Origin: JAUVRX01 sp049664225
GTDB lineage: Bacteria; Acidobacteriota; Thermoanaerobaculia; Multivoradales; JAHEKO01
Assembly (NCBI GenBank): GCA_049664225.1
Contig: JBATEX010000114.1
Span: 62,001 to 126,000 of the forward strand
Length of the DNA stretch: 64,000 bases
Direction of reading: 5' to 3'
A program made the position numbers and the translations under genes. Under the pieces are notes generated by a model that saw only the letters and a list, made by a program, of their open reading frames with translations, made no database searches and was not told where the DNA came from. This document shows, one piece after another, positions 37,547-46,361 of this stretch (its first letter is position 1; each line of letters begins with the position of its first letter).

Positions 37547-37899
37547 GGTTGAGGCAGCCGTCGCTGGCTCCGGCTGATCTTTGGGGCTTGGGGGTTGAAT
37601 CGTCCGTCACTGGCTCCGGCCGACCTTTAAGGGCTTGGGGGGTGAGGGGGCGGCCCGCGCTTCGCCGGACTGATCTTTGGGGCAGTGAGGGAGACCTCGT
37701 ACGCGGCCTTGCACCCCTAGGCCCTTACGTACCTAAGCCCTTTTTGCCCTTCCTGCTGCCCTCAACGGTGCCAGGACCTCAAGACCCCAAGCCCTCAAAG
37801 GCCGGTCGGACGTACGTCCGAGCGCTTCAACCCCTAAGCCCTCAAAGACCGACCGGAGGGTACGACCGGTCGCCTCAACCCCCGAAGCCCAGGCCGACG
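37547..37899. repeat. Gap of mosaic intergenic repeats
   Basis: The gap between convergent genes has no gene. It carries at least five G+C hairpin units with GGCTTGGGGGTTGA spacers on the left and CCCCTAAGCCCTCAAAG spacers on the right, plus a C-rich tract (37710-37760). The unit GTCGCTGGCTCCGGC at 37559 recurs at 30051. Confidence 0.75.
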
Positions 37900-39627
37900 C
37901 TAGTCTGCCCGGGCTGAGATCTGTCGGATCTTGAAGGCCAGCCCGATCAACACCAGCACGATGACGGCCAGGGAGACCAGCAGGCCCTTGCGTCGGAATG
38001 CCAGCTCGTCCATGGCTTCGATCCCGGCGGCGAAGGCAGCCTCCGCGTGCTCCATGCCTCGGGCATGGGTCTCCATGAACTCACTGTCCTCGTCCACCGC
38101 GAACCCGTGCACCAGGACCTCGAGCCCGATCTGTGCGTCGACCGCCTGGTCGATCTCGGCCAGTGCATGGCGCGTCTCGACGCCGCCGCGGCGAGCTCGG
38201 AGCAGGACCCGCTCCGCGCCGGCAGTCAGGGAGGTCAGCTCCCGCATCCGATTCTGGATCGCGCCGGATACCCTCAGGCCCTTCGATTCGTCGACCAGGA
38301 GAGGTTCCGAGGCATGGCAGGTGTCGCAGCGGATCACGTGTCCCTCGGTCAGCTCGCCGGTCACCGGATCCTCATAGGTGAAGACGGTCTTGCCCAGGCG
38401 GAACTTGGTGAAGAGCCGCTCGAACTCCAGACGAAGCACCAAATCACCCCCCTCTGAAGTTGCCAGAGTGTGATTGGGCAGCGTCAGCGCCTGGTCGATC
38501 AGCCAATTGAATAGCGCTTGGCCTTCGAGGCCCTGCGCCTCGGCTTCGGCCATAAGGGCATCCCGGGTCTCGATATGGCTTTGGCGAATGGCTTCTGGCT
38601 CCTTCAGATACCCCGCCACCTGCTCGTTGGCGCCGTGACAGAACTCGCAGGGAGTTGGCGGAGGAGGTGAGAGCATGCCCACAGACGGTCGCACGATTCC
38701 ATGATTGCCGTGACAGGCGGAGCATTCACCCAGGCTGGTCATCCTCACCGAGGCTTGCGGCTCGGGGTCTTCGTGACAGCCCGCACAGCCATCGGGGCCG
38801 GCCTCCGCCATGAACTCATTGTGTAGCTCGAACGCGGCCAGCTTGGGGCTGGCGCGGAACATCTCGGCCTCGCGCCCGTGGCACTGACCGCAGACGAAGG
38901 TCACCGAGTCGAGACCAGGTGGAGCCGCGCCATGGTTGCCGTGGCAGTCGTTGCAGGTCGGGGCTGAGAGATCCTCCTTGACCAGGAGATTTGCGGCATG
39001 GACGCTCTGTCTCCAGCGGGCGTACTGATCGATCGGCAGCGGTTGTCCGTTGGGCAGCTGGTAACCACTCATGCGCTCCGGATCACCGTGGCAGTCGCGG
39101 CATGTTTCGGCCACCTGCGTCGGGTAGACCAGAGAGTCGGGATTGCCGGCCGCCAGGATGCCGTGAACGCCATGGCAATCGACGCAGGTGGCGACGTTGA
39201 GATCCCCGTCCCGGAGCGCTATGCCGTGATGGCTGGTCCAGTACTCGCGCTCCTGGTCGACCCGAGCGTCGGGCTTGAAGCGCCTCATGTAGGTGGGGTC
39301 CGAATGACAGCGACCGCAAAAGCCCGGAATGGCATCTCGCTCGGGTGTCCCGACATAGGGGTTCTCGCCCCAACCCTCATCCATCGCCGCCATCATGTCG
39401 TCGGCGCCTGCTGGGTCGGGATTGCCGCCATGGCAGTCGTGGCAGGAGAGACCTGCGGCTGCATGGGCTCCACCGCTGAAGTCCTCCATCATTTGCAGGC
39501 TCTCGGCCTCGAAGAGATCGGCGTCGGCGTGACAAGTCTCACAGGAGGTGGGGCCCTGGCCGAGCACGGGCGCCGCGGCGATCGCCAGCATGGCGAGGGC
39601 CAGCGTCAGAAGAGCCGATCGCTTCAT
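37900..39627 (-). CDS. 11-haem cytochrome c with C-terminal membrane anchor
   Basis: The 575-residue protein has a signal peptide (to APVLGQGP), eleven CXXCH motifs (CETCH to CDTCH), a helical region between haems 10 and 11 and after haem 11, and a C-terminal membrane helix (GLLVSLAVIVLVLIGLAFKI). It has the same overall plan as the nine-haem protein at 26999-28225. Its ATG overlaps the cytochrome b stop (ATGA, 39624-39627), so the three-gene set Rieske, cytochrome b, 11-haem cytochrome is one operon. It is the likely electron acceptor of the Rieske protein in place of cytochrome c1/f (inference from position). Confidence 0.92.
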   Translation of the reverse strand: MKRSALLTLALAMLAIAAAPVLGQGPTSCETCHADADLFEAESLQMMEDFSGGAHAAAGLSCHDCHGGNPDPAGADDMMAAMDEGWGENPYVGTPERDAIPGFCGRCHSDPTYMRRFKPDARVDQEREYWTSHHGIALRDGDLNVATCVDCHGVHGILAAGNPDSLVYPTQVAETCRDCHGDPERMSGYQLPNGQPLPIDQYARWRQSVHAANLLVKEDLSAPTCNDCHGNHGAAPPGLDSVTFVCGQCHGREAEMFRASPKLAAFELHNEFMAEAGPDGCAGCHEDPEPQASVRMTSLGECSACHGNHGIVRPSVGMLSPPPPTPCEFCHGANEQVAGYLKEPEAIRQSHIETRDALMAEAEAQGLEGQALFNWLIDQALTLPNHTLATSEGGDLVLRLEFERLFTKFRLGKTVFTYEDPVTGELTEGHVIRCDTCHASEPLLVDESKGLRVSGAIQNRMRELTSLTAGAERVLLRARRGGVETRHALAEIDQAVDAQIGLEVLVHGFAVDEDSEFMETHARGMEHAEAAFAAGIEAMDELAFRRKGLLVSLAVIVLVLIGLAFKIRQISARAD

Positions 39628-40814
39628 GACTTCCTCCCTTCTATCTGGCCCTCGACCGGGCCCGCATCGTGGCGCGTTGCCAGACCGAGTAGGAGCATCA
39701 GCGCACCAGTGCCGACCACGATGAACAGGGGTGTCAGCGATCGGTACCCCCAGGCTGTCATGCCCACGATGTACACCAGGGCGAGAATTCCGATGAACGT
39801 GAAGGCTGGGCTGCGCCCCGTCCTGTTGACCTTCCCATCCAGGAAGGGAACGAGCATCATGAGCAGCCCACCGAGACTGAACAGCAGGATCGGAATCGCC
39901 TCGTACTCGATGCCGGCGATCTCCCCTCCAGGGACCAGCTTGAGGGTCTCGAACATGAACATGAAATACCACTCTGGCCGGATGTCTTTGAAGGCGGGCG
40001 CAAAGGGGTCGGCTTTCTCTCCAAGCTCCCATGGCAACAGAGCGGCGATAGCGGCGAGGACTCCTAGAGCCAGAATCCAGCCCCAGAGATCGCGCATGGC
40101 GAAGTCGGGGAAGAACTTCATGGGGCGCTTGCCGTCGGCTTCCTCCTGCTGCTTCGGCGGCACGCTCATCCCCTGGATCTGAACCAGCATCAGGTGAATC
40201 CCGAGCAGCACCGTCGTAATTGCGGGCAGGATCGCCACGTGCCAGCCGTAGAAGCGCGACAGGGTCCCACCGGTGACCCGGTCACCACCACGCAGGAACC
40301 GAAGCGCCCACTCTCCGACGATCGGCACCGCGCCGGCGATATCGGTTCCGACCTTGGTGGCGAAAAATGCCAGTTGATTCCACGGTAGCAAGTAGCCCGA
40401 AAAGCCGAAGGCCATGGCGAGGAAAAGCAGTAGGCAGCCGGTGACCCACGTCATCTCACGAGGCTTGCGGTAGGACTTCGTGAAGTAGACGGTGGCCAGA
40501 TGGACGAAGGCGAAGAAGACCATCAGGTTGGCCGACCACGAGTGGAGCGAACGGATCAGCCAACCGAAAGGCACCACGGTCATGATGAACTCCACCGACT
40601 CGAAGGCCTCCTCCGCCGATGGTCGGTAGTAGAGCATCAGCATGATTCCGGTCACCACCTGGATGACGAAAAAGAACATGGTCATGCCGCCCAGGTAATA
40701 GAAGACCGAGAGTCGGTGTGCCGGCACCGTCTTGTGTGCGGCGAACTCCTGGGCCTCGGCCACCGGCAGGCGGTCGTCGAACCAGGCGCGGACGTTTCGA
40801 GCGAGATTTTTCAT
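39624..40814 (-). CDS. Cytochrome b of bc/b6f-type complex (b6 and subunit IV fused)
   Basis: The 396-residue protein has about eight to nine membrane helices. Helix B contains LHSWSANLMVFFAFVH with two His 14 residues apart, followed by the family block SYRKPREMTWV. Helix D contains WHVAILP..LGIH, 15 residues apart, the b6-type step. The quinol site has intact PEWY (DIRPEWYFMF). All ligands for two b haems are thus present, unlike the paralogue at 25878. It would oxidise menaquinol together with the Rieske protein, whose gene ends 3 nt upstream, and pass electrons to the 11-haem subunit. Confidence 0.95.
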   Translation of the reverse strand: MKNLARNVRAWFDDRLPVAEAQEFAAHKTVPAHRLSVFYYLGGMTMFFFVIQVVTGIMLMLYYRPSAEEAFESVEFIMTVVPFGWLIRSLHSWSANLMVFFAFVHLATVYFTKSYRKPREMTWVTGCLLLFLAMAFGFSGYLLPWNQLAFFATKVGTDIAGAVPIVGEWALRFLRGGDRVTGGTLSRFYGWHVAILPAITTVLLGIHLMLVQIQGMSVPPKQQEEADGKRPMKFFPDFAMRDLWGWILALGVLAAIAALLPWELGEKADPFAPAFKDIRPEWYFMFMFETLKLVPGGEIAGIEYEAIPILLFSLGGLLMMLVPFLDGKVNRTGRSPAFTFIGILALVYIVGMTAWGYRSLTPLFIVVGTGALMLLLGLATRHDAGPVEGQIEGRKS

Positions 40815-40817
40815 GGC

Positions 40818-41288
40818 TCAGGCTCGCGAGACGACGATGGTTTGGGGTTGACCCGAGCCCTTGAAGACCAGGTCCACTTTGAAGGGCTCCAGCGGCTTGG
40901 GCGGCGGACCGGCGACGACTTGTCCGTGGAGGTTGTACTCACCGTTGTGACAGTTGCACCAGATTCGCTGCTTGTCCTTCTGAAATTCGACAATGCAGTC
41001 GAGGTGCGTGCAGGTCCCCGCGAAGGCCCGGTACTCGGTCTCGGAGAGGCGCACCAGAATGACCGGATCGGCACCGAATCGCACGATCTTGAAGCCCTTC
41101 TCGAGGAGCTCTGCATCGTTCGTGGGGCCGGCCTCCACCTGATTGGTGCTCGCCTCGGGAACTTCGGGTGGGCTGACGAACCGGAGAACTGGATAGAGGA
41201 CTGCGACAGTCAGAGCGCCTGCCGCCGTGCCGAGGAACCAGTTCAGGAACCGTCGGCGCGAATTGTCGGAAGGAGTTGTCTCGGTCAT
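40818..41288 (-). CDS. Rieske [2Fe-2S] protein of bc complex
   Basis: The 156-residue protein begins with NSRRRFLNWFLGTAAGAL, a twin-arginine-like signal/anchor suited to folded Fe-S export. It carries the cluster boxes CTHLDC and CNCHNGEYN. The usual CPCH of box 2 is CNCH here, which keeps the ligands. GAGAGGGATCC precedes the ATG. It is the first gene of the Rieske, cytochrome b, 11-haem operon and is transcribed away from the CBS-domain gene. Confidence 0.94.
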   Translation of the reverse strand: MTETTPSDNSRRRFLNWFLGTAAGALTVAVLYPVLRFVSPPEVPEASTNQVEAGPTNDAELLEKGFKIVRFGADPVILVRLSETEYRAFAGTCTHLDCIVEFQKDKQRIWCNCHNGEYNLHGQVVAGPPPKPLEPFKVDLVFKGSGQPQTIVVSRA

Positions 41289-41355
41289 GGATCCCTCTCG
41301 AGTAGACTCCGGGAGGCCACCAGCGACGGGACACCAACCGGAGAAATCAAACCAT

Positions 41356-41400
41356 GAAGCGTTAGTCTATCCGACTCCTGTCGCACTGCGTTAACGCTTC
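41356..41400. promoter_or_regulatory. Inverted repeat in divergent bc/CBS promoter region
   Basis: GAAGCGTTA (41356-41364) and TAACGCTTC (41392-41400) are perfect inverted copies. The second copy overlaps the palindrome GCGTTAACGC (41388-41397). The arrangement looks like two operator half-sites for a looped or cooperative repressor/activator controlling the Rieske operon and perhaps the CBS gene. Confidence 0.5.
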
Positions 41401-41462
41401 GTACCCCTCGAAATGGCGTCGCTTTGGGAGTAAGGTAGAGGGTGAACTGGAGGAGCGTCGGA

Positions 41463-41948
41463 ATGCCGAAGTCACTCACTGCCCAGGACATCATGAATCC
41501 AGAAGTCATGACGGTGACCAACGAGATGACGGTCAAGGAGCTGGCTGGCTTTTTGACCGACCAGGAGATCTCGGGGGCACCCGTGGAGGACGAGAACGGT
41601 GCCCTGATCGGTGTGGTTTCGGTGACCGATATCGTGCGTGCAGCGTCATCTGGTGGAGACCGACTGATGAACGGTCATGACCGCGAAGCGCATTTCTACA
41701 CCCGTGGCTGGGAGGGGAAGCTCAGCGCCGATGAGTTGGAGACGCTCCATCTGGAAGACGACGAACTGAAGGTTGGGGAGATCATGACGCCTTCGGTCTT
41801 CGCCGTCGAAGCCGAGGCGCCGATCAACACCGTGGCCCAGAGCATGATGGATTCCCATCTTCATCGCCTGCTGGTGGTCCGAGAGGGTAAGGTCGTCGGG
41901 ATCGTCAGCACCTCGGACCTGCTCTCGCTGTTGGCGGAGATCGACTAG
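41463..41948 (+). CDS. Two-CBS-domain protein
   Basis: The 161-residue soluble protein is a pair of CBS domains: the first about residues 5-65 (AQDIMNPEVMTVTNEMTVKE, GVVSVTDIVR) and the second about 95-158 (VGEIMTPSVFAVEAEAPINT, GIVSTSDLLSLL). CBS pairs bind adenine nucleotides and report energy state; the partner is unknown. The ATG at 41463 follows GGAGGAG at the right distance and is preferred over an upstream in-frame ATG. The DUF302 gene follows 17 nt later. Confidence 0.9.
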   Translation: MPKSLTAQDIMNPEVMTVTNEMTVKELAGFLTDQEISGAPVEDENGALIGVVSVTDIVRAASSGGDRLMNGHDREAHFYTRGWEGKLSADELETLHLEDDELKVGEIMTPSVFAVEAEAPINTVAQSMMDSHLHRLLVVREGKVVGIVSTSDLLSLLAEID

Positions 41949-41965
41949 GAACTGGAGGAAGTCGC

Positions 41966-42370
41966 ATGCACCCTCAGAAGGTCGCTTTTTCCATCGTTAC
42001 GGATTTGAGCTACGAGGAGGCGGTACGGCGCTGCAAAGTTGCCCTGGCCGAGGAGGGCTTCGGAGTTCTCACCGAGATCGATGTCCAGGCGACATTCAAG
42101 AAGAAGCTGGACGTCGATCGCCCGCCCTACATCATCCTCGGGGCCTGCCATCCGCCGTCGGCATACAAGGCTCTCACCGCCGCGCCGGAGGTCGGCGTGC
42201 TGTTGCCGTGCAACGTGACGGTTTCGGTCGAGGAGGGGCAGACGGTGGTGCGAGCCATGAACCCGGGTGTAGCCCTGGGAGTGCTGCAAGCCGAAGGCCT
42301 CGCCGAGGTCGCAGAGGACGTGGGAGAGGCCTTGCGGCGAGCCGTCCAGGCGGTCGCGAGCACTGTTTGA
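41966..42370 (+). CDS. DUF302 family protein
   Basis: The 134-residue protein matches the DUF302 pattern: an N-terminal strand-helix (SIVTDLSYEEAVRRCKVALA), FGVLTEIDVQATFKKKLDVD, YIILGACHPPSAYKALTA, and VGVLLPCNVTVSVE with the conserved LLPCN. The biochemical role is unknown; some members occur with respiratory or sulfur genes. GGAGGAAGTCGC precedes the ATG. It is probably co-transcribed with the CBS gene. Confidence 0.92.
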   Translation: MHPQKVAFSIVTDLSYEEAVRRCKVALAEEGFGVLTEIDVQATFKKKLDVDRPPYIILGACHPPSAYKALTAAPEVGVLLPCNVTVSVEEGQTVVRAMNPGVALGVLQAEGLAEVAEDVGEALRRAVQAVASTV

Positions 42371-42391
42371 CCCTGGTGGGACAAACAGTGC
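42360..42391 (+). terminator. Hairpin around DUF302 stop codon
   Basis: GCACTGTTTG and CAAACAGTGC (42360-42369, 42382-42391) form a perfect 10-bp stem with the TGA stop straddling arm and loop. No U-tract follows. Confidence 0.6.
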
Positions 42392-42568
42392 GGGTTGAGG
42401 CGGCCGGCATACCTTCGGCCGATCCTTGAGGGCTTGGGGGTTGAGGAGCCCGTCATACCTCCGGCCTGCCTTTGGGCAGTCAGGCAATCTCCGCCTGAAC
42501 AAGGAAGCCCTTCTGTTACCCAGGACGCTACTACCTTACCCCCCTAAGCCCCTACACCCCTAGGCCCT
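42392..42568. repeat. Mosaic and C-rich repeats between convergent genes
   Basis: GTTGAGGCGGCCGGCATACC, TTGAGGGCTTGGGGGTTGAG and a C-rich CCCCTAAGCCCCTACA tract (42540-42567) fill the gap between the DUF302 and Usp genes. Confidence 0.65.
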
Positions 42569-43492
42569 CTAGATCAGGCTCTTGCCGAAGCTCTTTACCG
42601 TGAACACAGGACAGGGTGCGAGCCGCACTACCTGTTCGGCTGTGCTGCCTACCAACAGACGCTCCAGACCGGTGAGACCGTGGGTGGCGATCACCACCAT
42701 GTCGGAGCCACGGTCCTCGGCGAACCTGGCAATCTCGCTCGCCGGTCTTCCGGTGGCGACGAACCTCTCAGCGGGTACCTCGGGCCCGGGGGTTTCGGCC
42801 AGCAGCTCGTCCAGGGCCTCTTCGGCTTTCTCACGCAAGGCCTCAAGCTGCTCGACGGGTGAGAGGCTGCTACCGGGTGTGTAGAAGTAGGGGTAGGCTG
42901 GCTCTTCGATGGTGTGAAGGACCTGCAGACCAGCGCCGTAGAGAGCGGCCAGCTCTTTGGCGAAGGAGAGAGCCTCCTTGGAATAAGGAGAGAAGTCTAC
43001 GGGGACGAGGATCTTCGCCAAGGCCTCGATGGTTTCTGGTGTCTCTGTCTGGCGCAACGTGAGCACGGGGCAGCTCGCGTGGCGGACGACTTCCTCGGCT
43101 ACGCTGCCGAGAAACAGGCGGGCCGGGCCCCGCCGACCATGGGTACCCATGACGACCAGGTCGATGTCGTGCTCCTGAATATAGTCCAGGATCACCTCGC
43201 CAGCCGAAAAGCCCCTGACCCTCGCTTCTTGAAGGCTGAACGTCTTGGATTCGTTCTGCCGTACGAGCTCCGCCATCTCGGAGTCGGCGATCTCGAAGAG
43301 CCGGTTGAGAATGTCGGATGGCTCCGGGAAGTGCTGATCCGGATCTCGAGGGTCACTCTCGTGGAGGATGATGGCGTGCAGCATGTGCAGCTCCGCCTCG
43401 AACTGCTCAGCCAGAAACAAGGCGTGCATCAGCGCTTGCCTTGCGGTGTCAGAGAAGTCGGTGGGGTACAGGATGCGACGGATCCGCATCAT
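42569..43492 (-). CDS. Tandem universal stress protein (two UspA domains)
   Basis: The 307-residue protein has two Usp domains. The first starts RRILYPTDFSDTARQALMHA and carries MGTHGRRGPARLFLGSVAE. The second starts KILVPVDFSPYSKEALSFA and carries IATHGLTGLERLLVGSTAE. Both have complete GxxG-x9-GS nucleotide loops, so both domains probably bind ATP. AGGAGGGCCC precedes the ATG. It lies downstream of the NarL-type regulator gene on the same strand with 33 nt between, so it may be in that system's operon. Confidence 0.93.
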   Translation of the reverse strand: MMRIRRILYPTDFSDTARQALMHALFLAEQFEAELHMLHAIILHESDPRDPDQHFPEPSDILNRLFEIADSEMAELVRQNESKTFSLQEARVRGFSAGEVILDYIQEHDIDLVVMGTHGRRGPARLFLGSVAEEVVRHASCPVLTLRQTETPETIEALAKILVPVDFSPYSKEALSFAKELAALYGAGLQVLHTIEEPAYPYFYTPGSSLSPVEQLEALREKAEEALDELLAETPGPEVPAERFVATGRPASEIARFAEDRGSDMVVIATHGLTGLERLLVGSTAEQVVRLAPCPVFTVKSFGKSLI

Positions 43493-43525
43493 GAGAGGGC
43501 CCTCCTTTCAAGTCCCTGTCGAGAT

Positions 43526-44185
43526 TCACTCTTGCTCGGGCGGGGAATCCACCAAGCGTGTGCGAAGAGCATAGGCGACGACCTGAGCACGGTTGTGGAG
43601 GTGGAGCTTGTCGAGAATGTTGCGCACGTGGAACTTCACGGTGTTCTCACTGACCCCCAGGTGCTTAGCCAGTCGCCGATTCGAGGTCGTGCCCTGTACC
43701 ATCAGCTCCAGGACCTCGCGTTCTCGATCGGTGAGCGCATCTGGATCGTACTCCTCTTTGGTCGGCTTCTTTGGGCGCGCAAACTCGTCCAGCAGCTTGC
43801 GGGCCACGGCCGGCGTCAATGCCGGCTCGCCGCGCTCGACGCCTTCCAGCAGCTTGAAGAACTGTTCAGACTCGAGGTCCTTCAGGAGATAGCCTTTGGC
43901 GCCAGACTTGATCGCCTCGAAGAGGTTGTTGTCCTCGTCGGAGGCCGTTAGGACAACGACCTTGACATCGGGTAGCTCGGTGGCGATGCGCTTTGTGGCT
44001 TCCAGACCGTCCATCTCCGGCATGGTCAGGTCCATGAGCACGACGTCGGGTTTGCTCTCCCAGGACAGATCGATGGCCTCCTGACCGTTCTTGGCTTCGC
44101 CGACCACCTCGATGTCCTGCGACTCGAGGAGGCTGCGGAGGCTGTCTCGAAAGAGAGCGTGATCGTCGGCGATTAGAATTCGCAT
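43526..44185 (-). CDS. NarL/FixJ-type response regulator
   Basis: The 219-residue protein has a receiver domain (acidic DD in IADDHALF, phospho-Asp in VLMDLTMPEMDG, Thr in VVLTAS, Lys in LLKD) and a C-terminal LuxR-type helix-turn-helix (LTDREREVLELMVQGTTSNR through TVKFHVRNILDKL). It activates transcription after phosphorylation by the kinase encoded 11 nt upstream. The downstream Usp gene is a plausible target or operon partner (inference). Confidence 0.95.
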   Translation of the reverse strand: MRILIADDHALFRDSLRSLLESQDIEVVGEAKNGQEAIDLSWESKPDVVLMDLTMPEMDGLEATKRIATELPDVKVVVLTASDEDNNLFEAIKSGAKGYLLKDLESEQFFKLLEGVERGEPALTPAVARKLLDEFARPKKPTKEEYDPDALTDREREVLELMVQGTTSNRRLAKHLGVSENTVKFHVRNILDKLHLHNRAQVVAYALRTRLVDSPPEQE

Positions 44186-44196
44186 GAGTGTCTACC

Positions 44197-45573
44197 TCAA
44201 AAACTGATGGTTGCAACTGGTACTCGTATCTTAACGCGAGTGCCACTGCCGGGCGAGGTCTCCAGATCGAGGGTGCCGCCGATGCTCTCGGTGCGCTCGC
44301 GCATGATCGCCAGGCCGAAGCGGGGGAAGGCTTCCCGCGGGCGATTCGAAGGGTCGAAGCCCTTGCCATCGTCTTCGACTGAGGCGAACAGTCGATTGTC
44401 TTCCTGGTGGATCTTGACATTGACTAGGGTAGCTCCGGAGTGCTTGCGCGCGTTGGAGAGTGCTTCCTGGAGAATCCTCAGCAGCTGAAGCTCGACGGAT
44501 GCCGATACCTGGATGTCGCCCTCGATCTCCAACGAGCCGGTGATTCCGCTCTGCATCTCCCACCGTTCCATGTAGTCCTGCAGTGCCTCGCCGAGGGGTT
44601 GGTCGGGCCCCACCCTAGTGCGCAAGGCCATGATGCCCTCACGGGCGTCGGTATAGACCTCTCGTGCGGCCGACGCCAACTGTTCCAGCTGATCCGAAGC
44701 TTGTTCCGGCTTGTTCTTGTCCAGGTAGGCCTTGACCACCTGGGCCTTGGTGTTGACGTAGGCTAGGATCTGGGCCATCCCGTCGTGAATCTCCCGGGCG
44801 ATCCTGACGCGCTCCTCGGCGACGGCGAGGGTTCGCAGCCGCTGGTTGAGGTGCGCGTTGTCGATTGCGATCGCCGCGGCCGTGGCGAAACGGACCAGGG
44901 TCTCTTCGTCTTCGAGCGCGAACTCGAGGGCGGTGATCTTCTCGGCAACGTACAGGTTGCCCCGGAAAGGCCCTTTGCAGATGATCGGTATTGCCAGCAG
45001 GGAGTGCATATCGGGGTGGTTCGGCGGAAAGCCCACAGACCGTGGGTCGCGCGTCACATCCGGCAAGCGGATCCGCTGACCTTGGCGCAGCACGACTCCC
45101 AACAGACCTCGTCCTTCGGGCGGGGCTCCGATGCGTTCCTTGTCCTCCTCGGGCATTCCGGAGGTCATGAACTCCTTCATGAGTCCCTTGTCGTCATAGA
45201 CGGCGATGGCGCCGTACTTCGCCTCGAGCAGCTGACTCGCCTGGTCGACGACCTTCTGGAGGACGGTGCCTAGAGACACCTCCCCATAGATGTCCAGAGC
45301 AGCCCAGTGGAGTGCCAGAAGCTCGCGGTTCTGCCTCTCCAGTCGCATCTGTAGCCGGGAAACCAGATTGAACACGACGCCGAAGAAGAAGACGGCCCCG
45401 ACCAGGATCACGAGATCCATCATCAGTCGTCCCGACCAGGTATCCAGGAACGACCTCAGGTTGTAGCGGGCGAACTCGACAAAGACGAAAAGGACCAGCA
45501 GCGTGACCAGAAAGGCCCACTTGAGCCTGAGCAGGCCTACGGAACCGGTCTGGTCTGGAGTTTGTTGCAACAA
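44197..45573 (-). CDS. NarL-partner histidine kinase with GAF domain
   Basis: The 458-residue kinase has two N-terminal membrane helices (about 15-35 and 48-70), a GAF domain (about 85-235), a HisKA_3 domain with RIAREIHDGMAQILAYV, and a HATPase_c domain (LQEALSNARKHSG, VEDDGKGFD, FGLAIMRERTESIGG). The HisKA_3 type pairs with NarL-family regulators such as the adjacent one. The GAF domain lacks an obvious haem or Fe-S motif, so the signal is unknown. No ATG is available; TTG at 45573 is used here and the true start is uncertain. Confidence 0.9.
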   Translation of the reverse strand: MLQQTPDQTGSVGLLRLKWAFLVTLLVLFVFVEFARYNLRSFLDTWSGRLMMDLVILVGAVFFFGVVFNLVSRLQMRLERQNRELLALHWAALDIYGEVSLGTVLQKVVDQASQLLEAKYGAIAVYDDKGLMKEFMTSGMPEEDKERIGAPPEGRGLLGVVLRQGQRIRLPDVTRDPRSVGFPPNHPDMHSLLAIPIICKGPFRGNLYVAEKITALEFALEDEETLVRFATAAAIAIDNAHLNQRLRTLAVAEERVRIAREIHDGMAQILAYVNTKAQVVKAYLDKNKPEQASDQLEQLASAAREVYTDAREGIMALRTRVGPDQPLGEALQDYMERWEMQSGITGSLEIEGDIQVSASVELQLLRILQEALSNARKHSGATLVNVKIHQEDNRLFASVEDDGKGFDPSNRPREAFPRFGLAIMRERTESIGGTLDLETSPGSGTRVKIRVPVATISF

Positions 45574-45660
45574 GGCTGGCGTTCCCGTTCAGCAGACTCC
45601 CGCCGGCGCCGGCCGAGTGGCCATACCAGTCGGAACGATCTTCGAGCGGCGCGAACAAAA

Positions 45661-45699
45661 CCCTCAAAAGGTGGGCGCAAGAACAACGTGCGCCACCTT
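45661..45699 (-). terminator. Terminator downstream of DUF2892 gene
   Basis: On the minus strand AAGGTGGCGCA and TGCGCCCACCTT (one bulged base) pair across a 9-nt loop and are followed by TTTTGAGGG. It also separates the DUF2892 gene from the kinase operon. Confidence 0.75.
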
Positions 45700-45764
45700 G
45701 GGCGCTTGTGATTCTATTCGATCGGGGGGGGGAGCTGAGCGGCGGTAGGACCGAGGACCGCTAC

Positions 45765-46097
45765 TCAGTCGGTACGAGTCTGCTTCTTGGTCCCGAAACC
45801 GAAAAGCGTGTAGAACGGGCACCAACCCAGAATGCCGGTAACCAGCGGCACGAATCCGAAGATCCTGAAAGCGGCGCCGAAGATCCCTTCACCCAGCACG
45901 AGCCAGCCCAGCAGCAGCATTCCTGCCCCGAGCAAGATGCGGAGAATTCGGTCCCAACTGGCTTCGTTTCTGAATTCGGTTGCCAAGGCCTTGATCCTGT
46001 CTCTTGTCCGCGGCCGGAATTCGAACGTCGACCCGTTGTGCTGCGAGACCCGCCGACGAATGAACCCCGGGAGGTGCTGGACGATTGGAGAACTCAC
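45765..46097 (-). CDS. DUF2892-type small membrane protein
   Basis: The 110-residue product has a basic N-terminal part (residues 1-45) and a C-terminal hairpin of two membrane helices with RILRILLGAGMLLLGWLVLG, GFVPLVTGILGWCPFYTLFG, the GWCP..Y..FG pattern of the YgaP-type DUF2892 segment. Its function is unknown; YgaP-type helices sometimes accompany rhodanese domains, absent here. The GTG at 46095-46097 is chosen because AAGGAGAGG lies 5 nt upstream; a longer ATG frame (to 46199) has no such site. Confidence 0.75.
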   Translation of the reverse strand: MSSPIVQHLPGFIRRRVSQHNGSTFEFRPRTRDRIKALATEFRNEASWDRILRILLGAGMLLLGWLVLGEGIFGAAFRIFGFVPLVTGILGWCPFYTLFGFGTKKQTRTD

Positions 46098-46361
46098 CTG
46101 GACCTCTCCTTGGACTCTTTGGTCTCTTTCGGGGCCGGTCCACAACCGGCTTTCGTTGGCCCAAGCATGGCGCCAGACGGCGCCGAGCGCCACTGCCATC
46201 TGGGTAGTTGTGGGTCACTGATGAGGTGGCAAGAACACCCTATGTATGGGTGGTGTTGGCGCCGCCGAGCACCACCCCGGCGGGTAGTTGGCTCCCAGGC
46301 CCTCGCCCCCTGGAACCTCTGCCGGATTCTCCTCCGCACCACTGCTAGACTTCCTCCCGCT

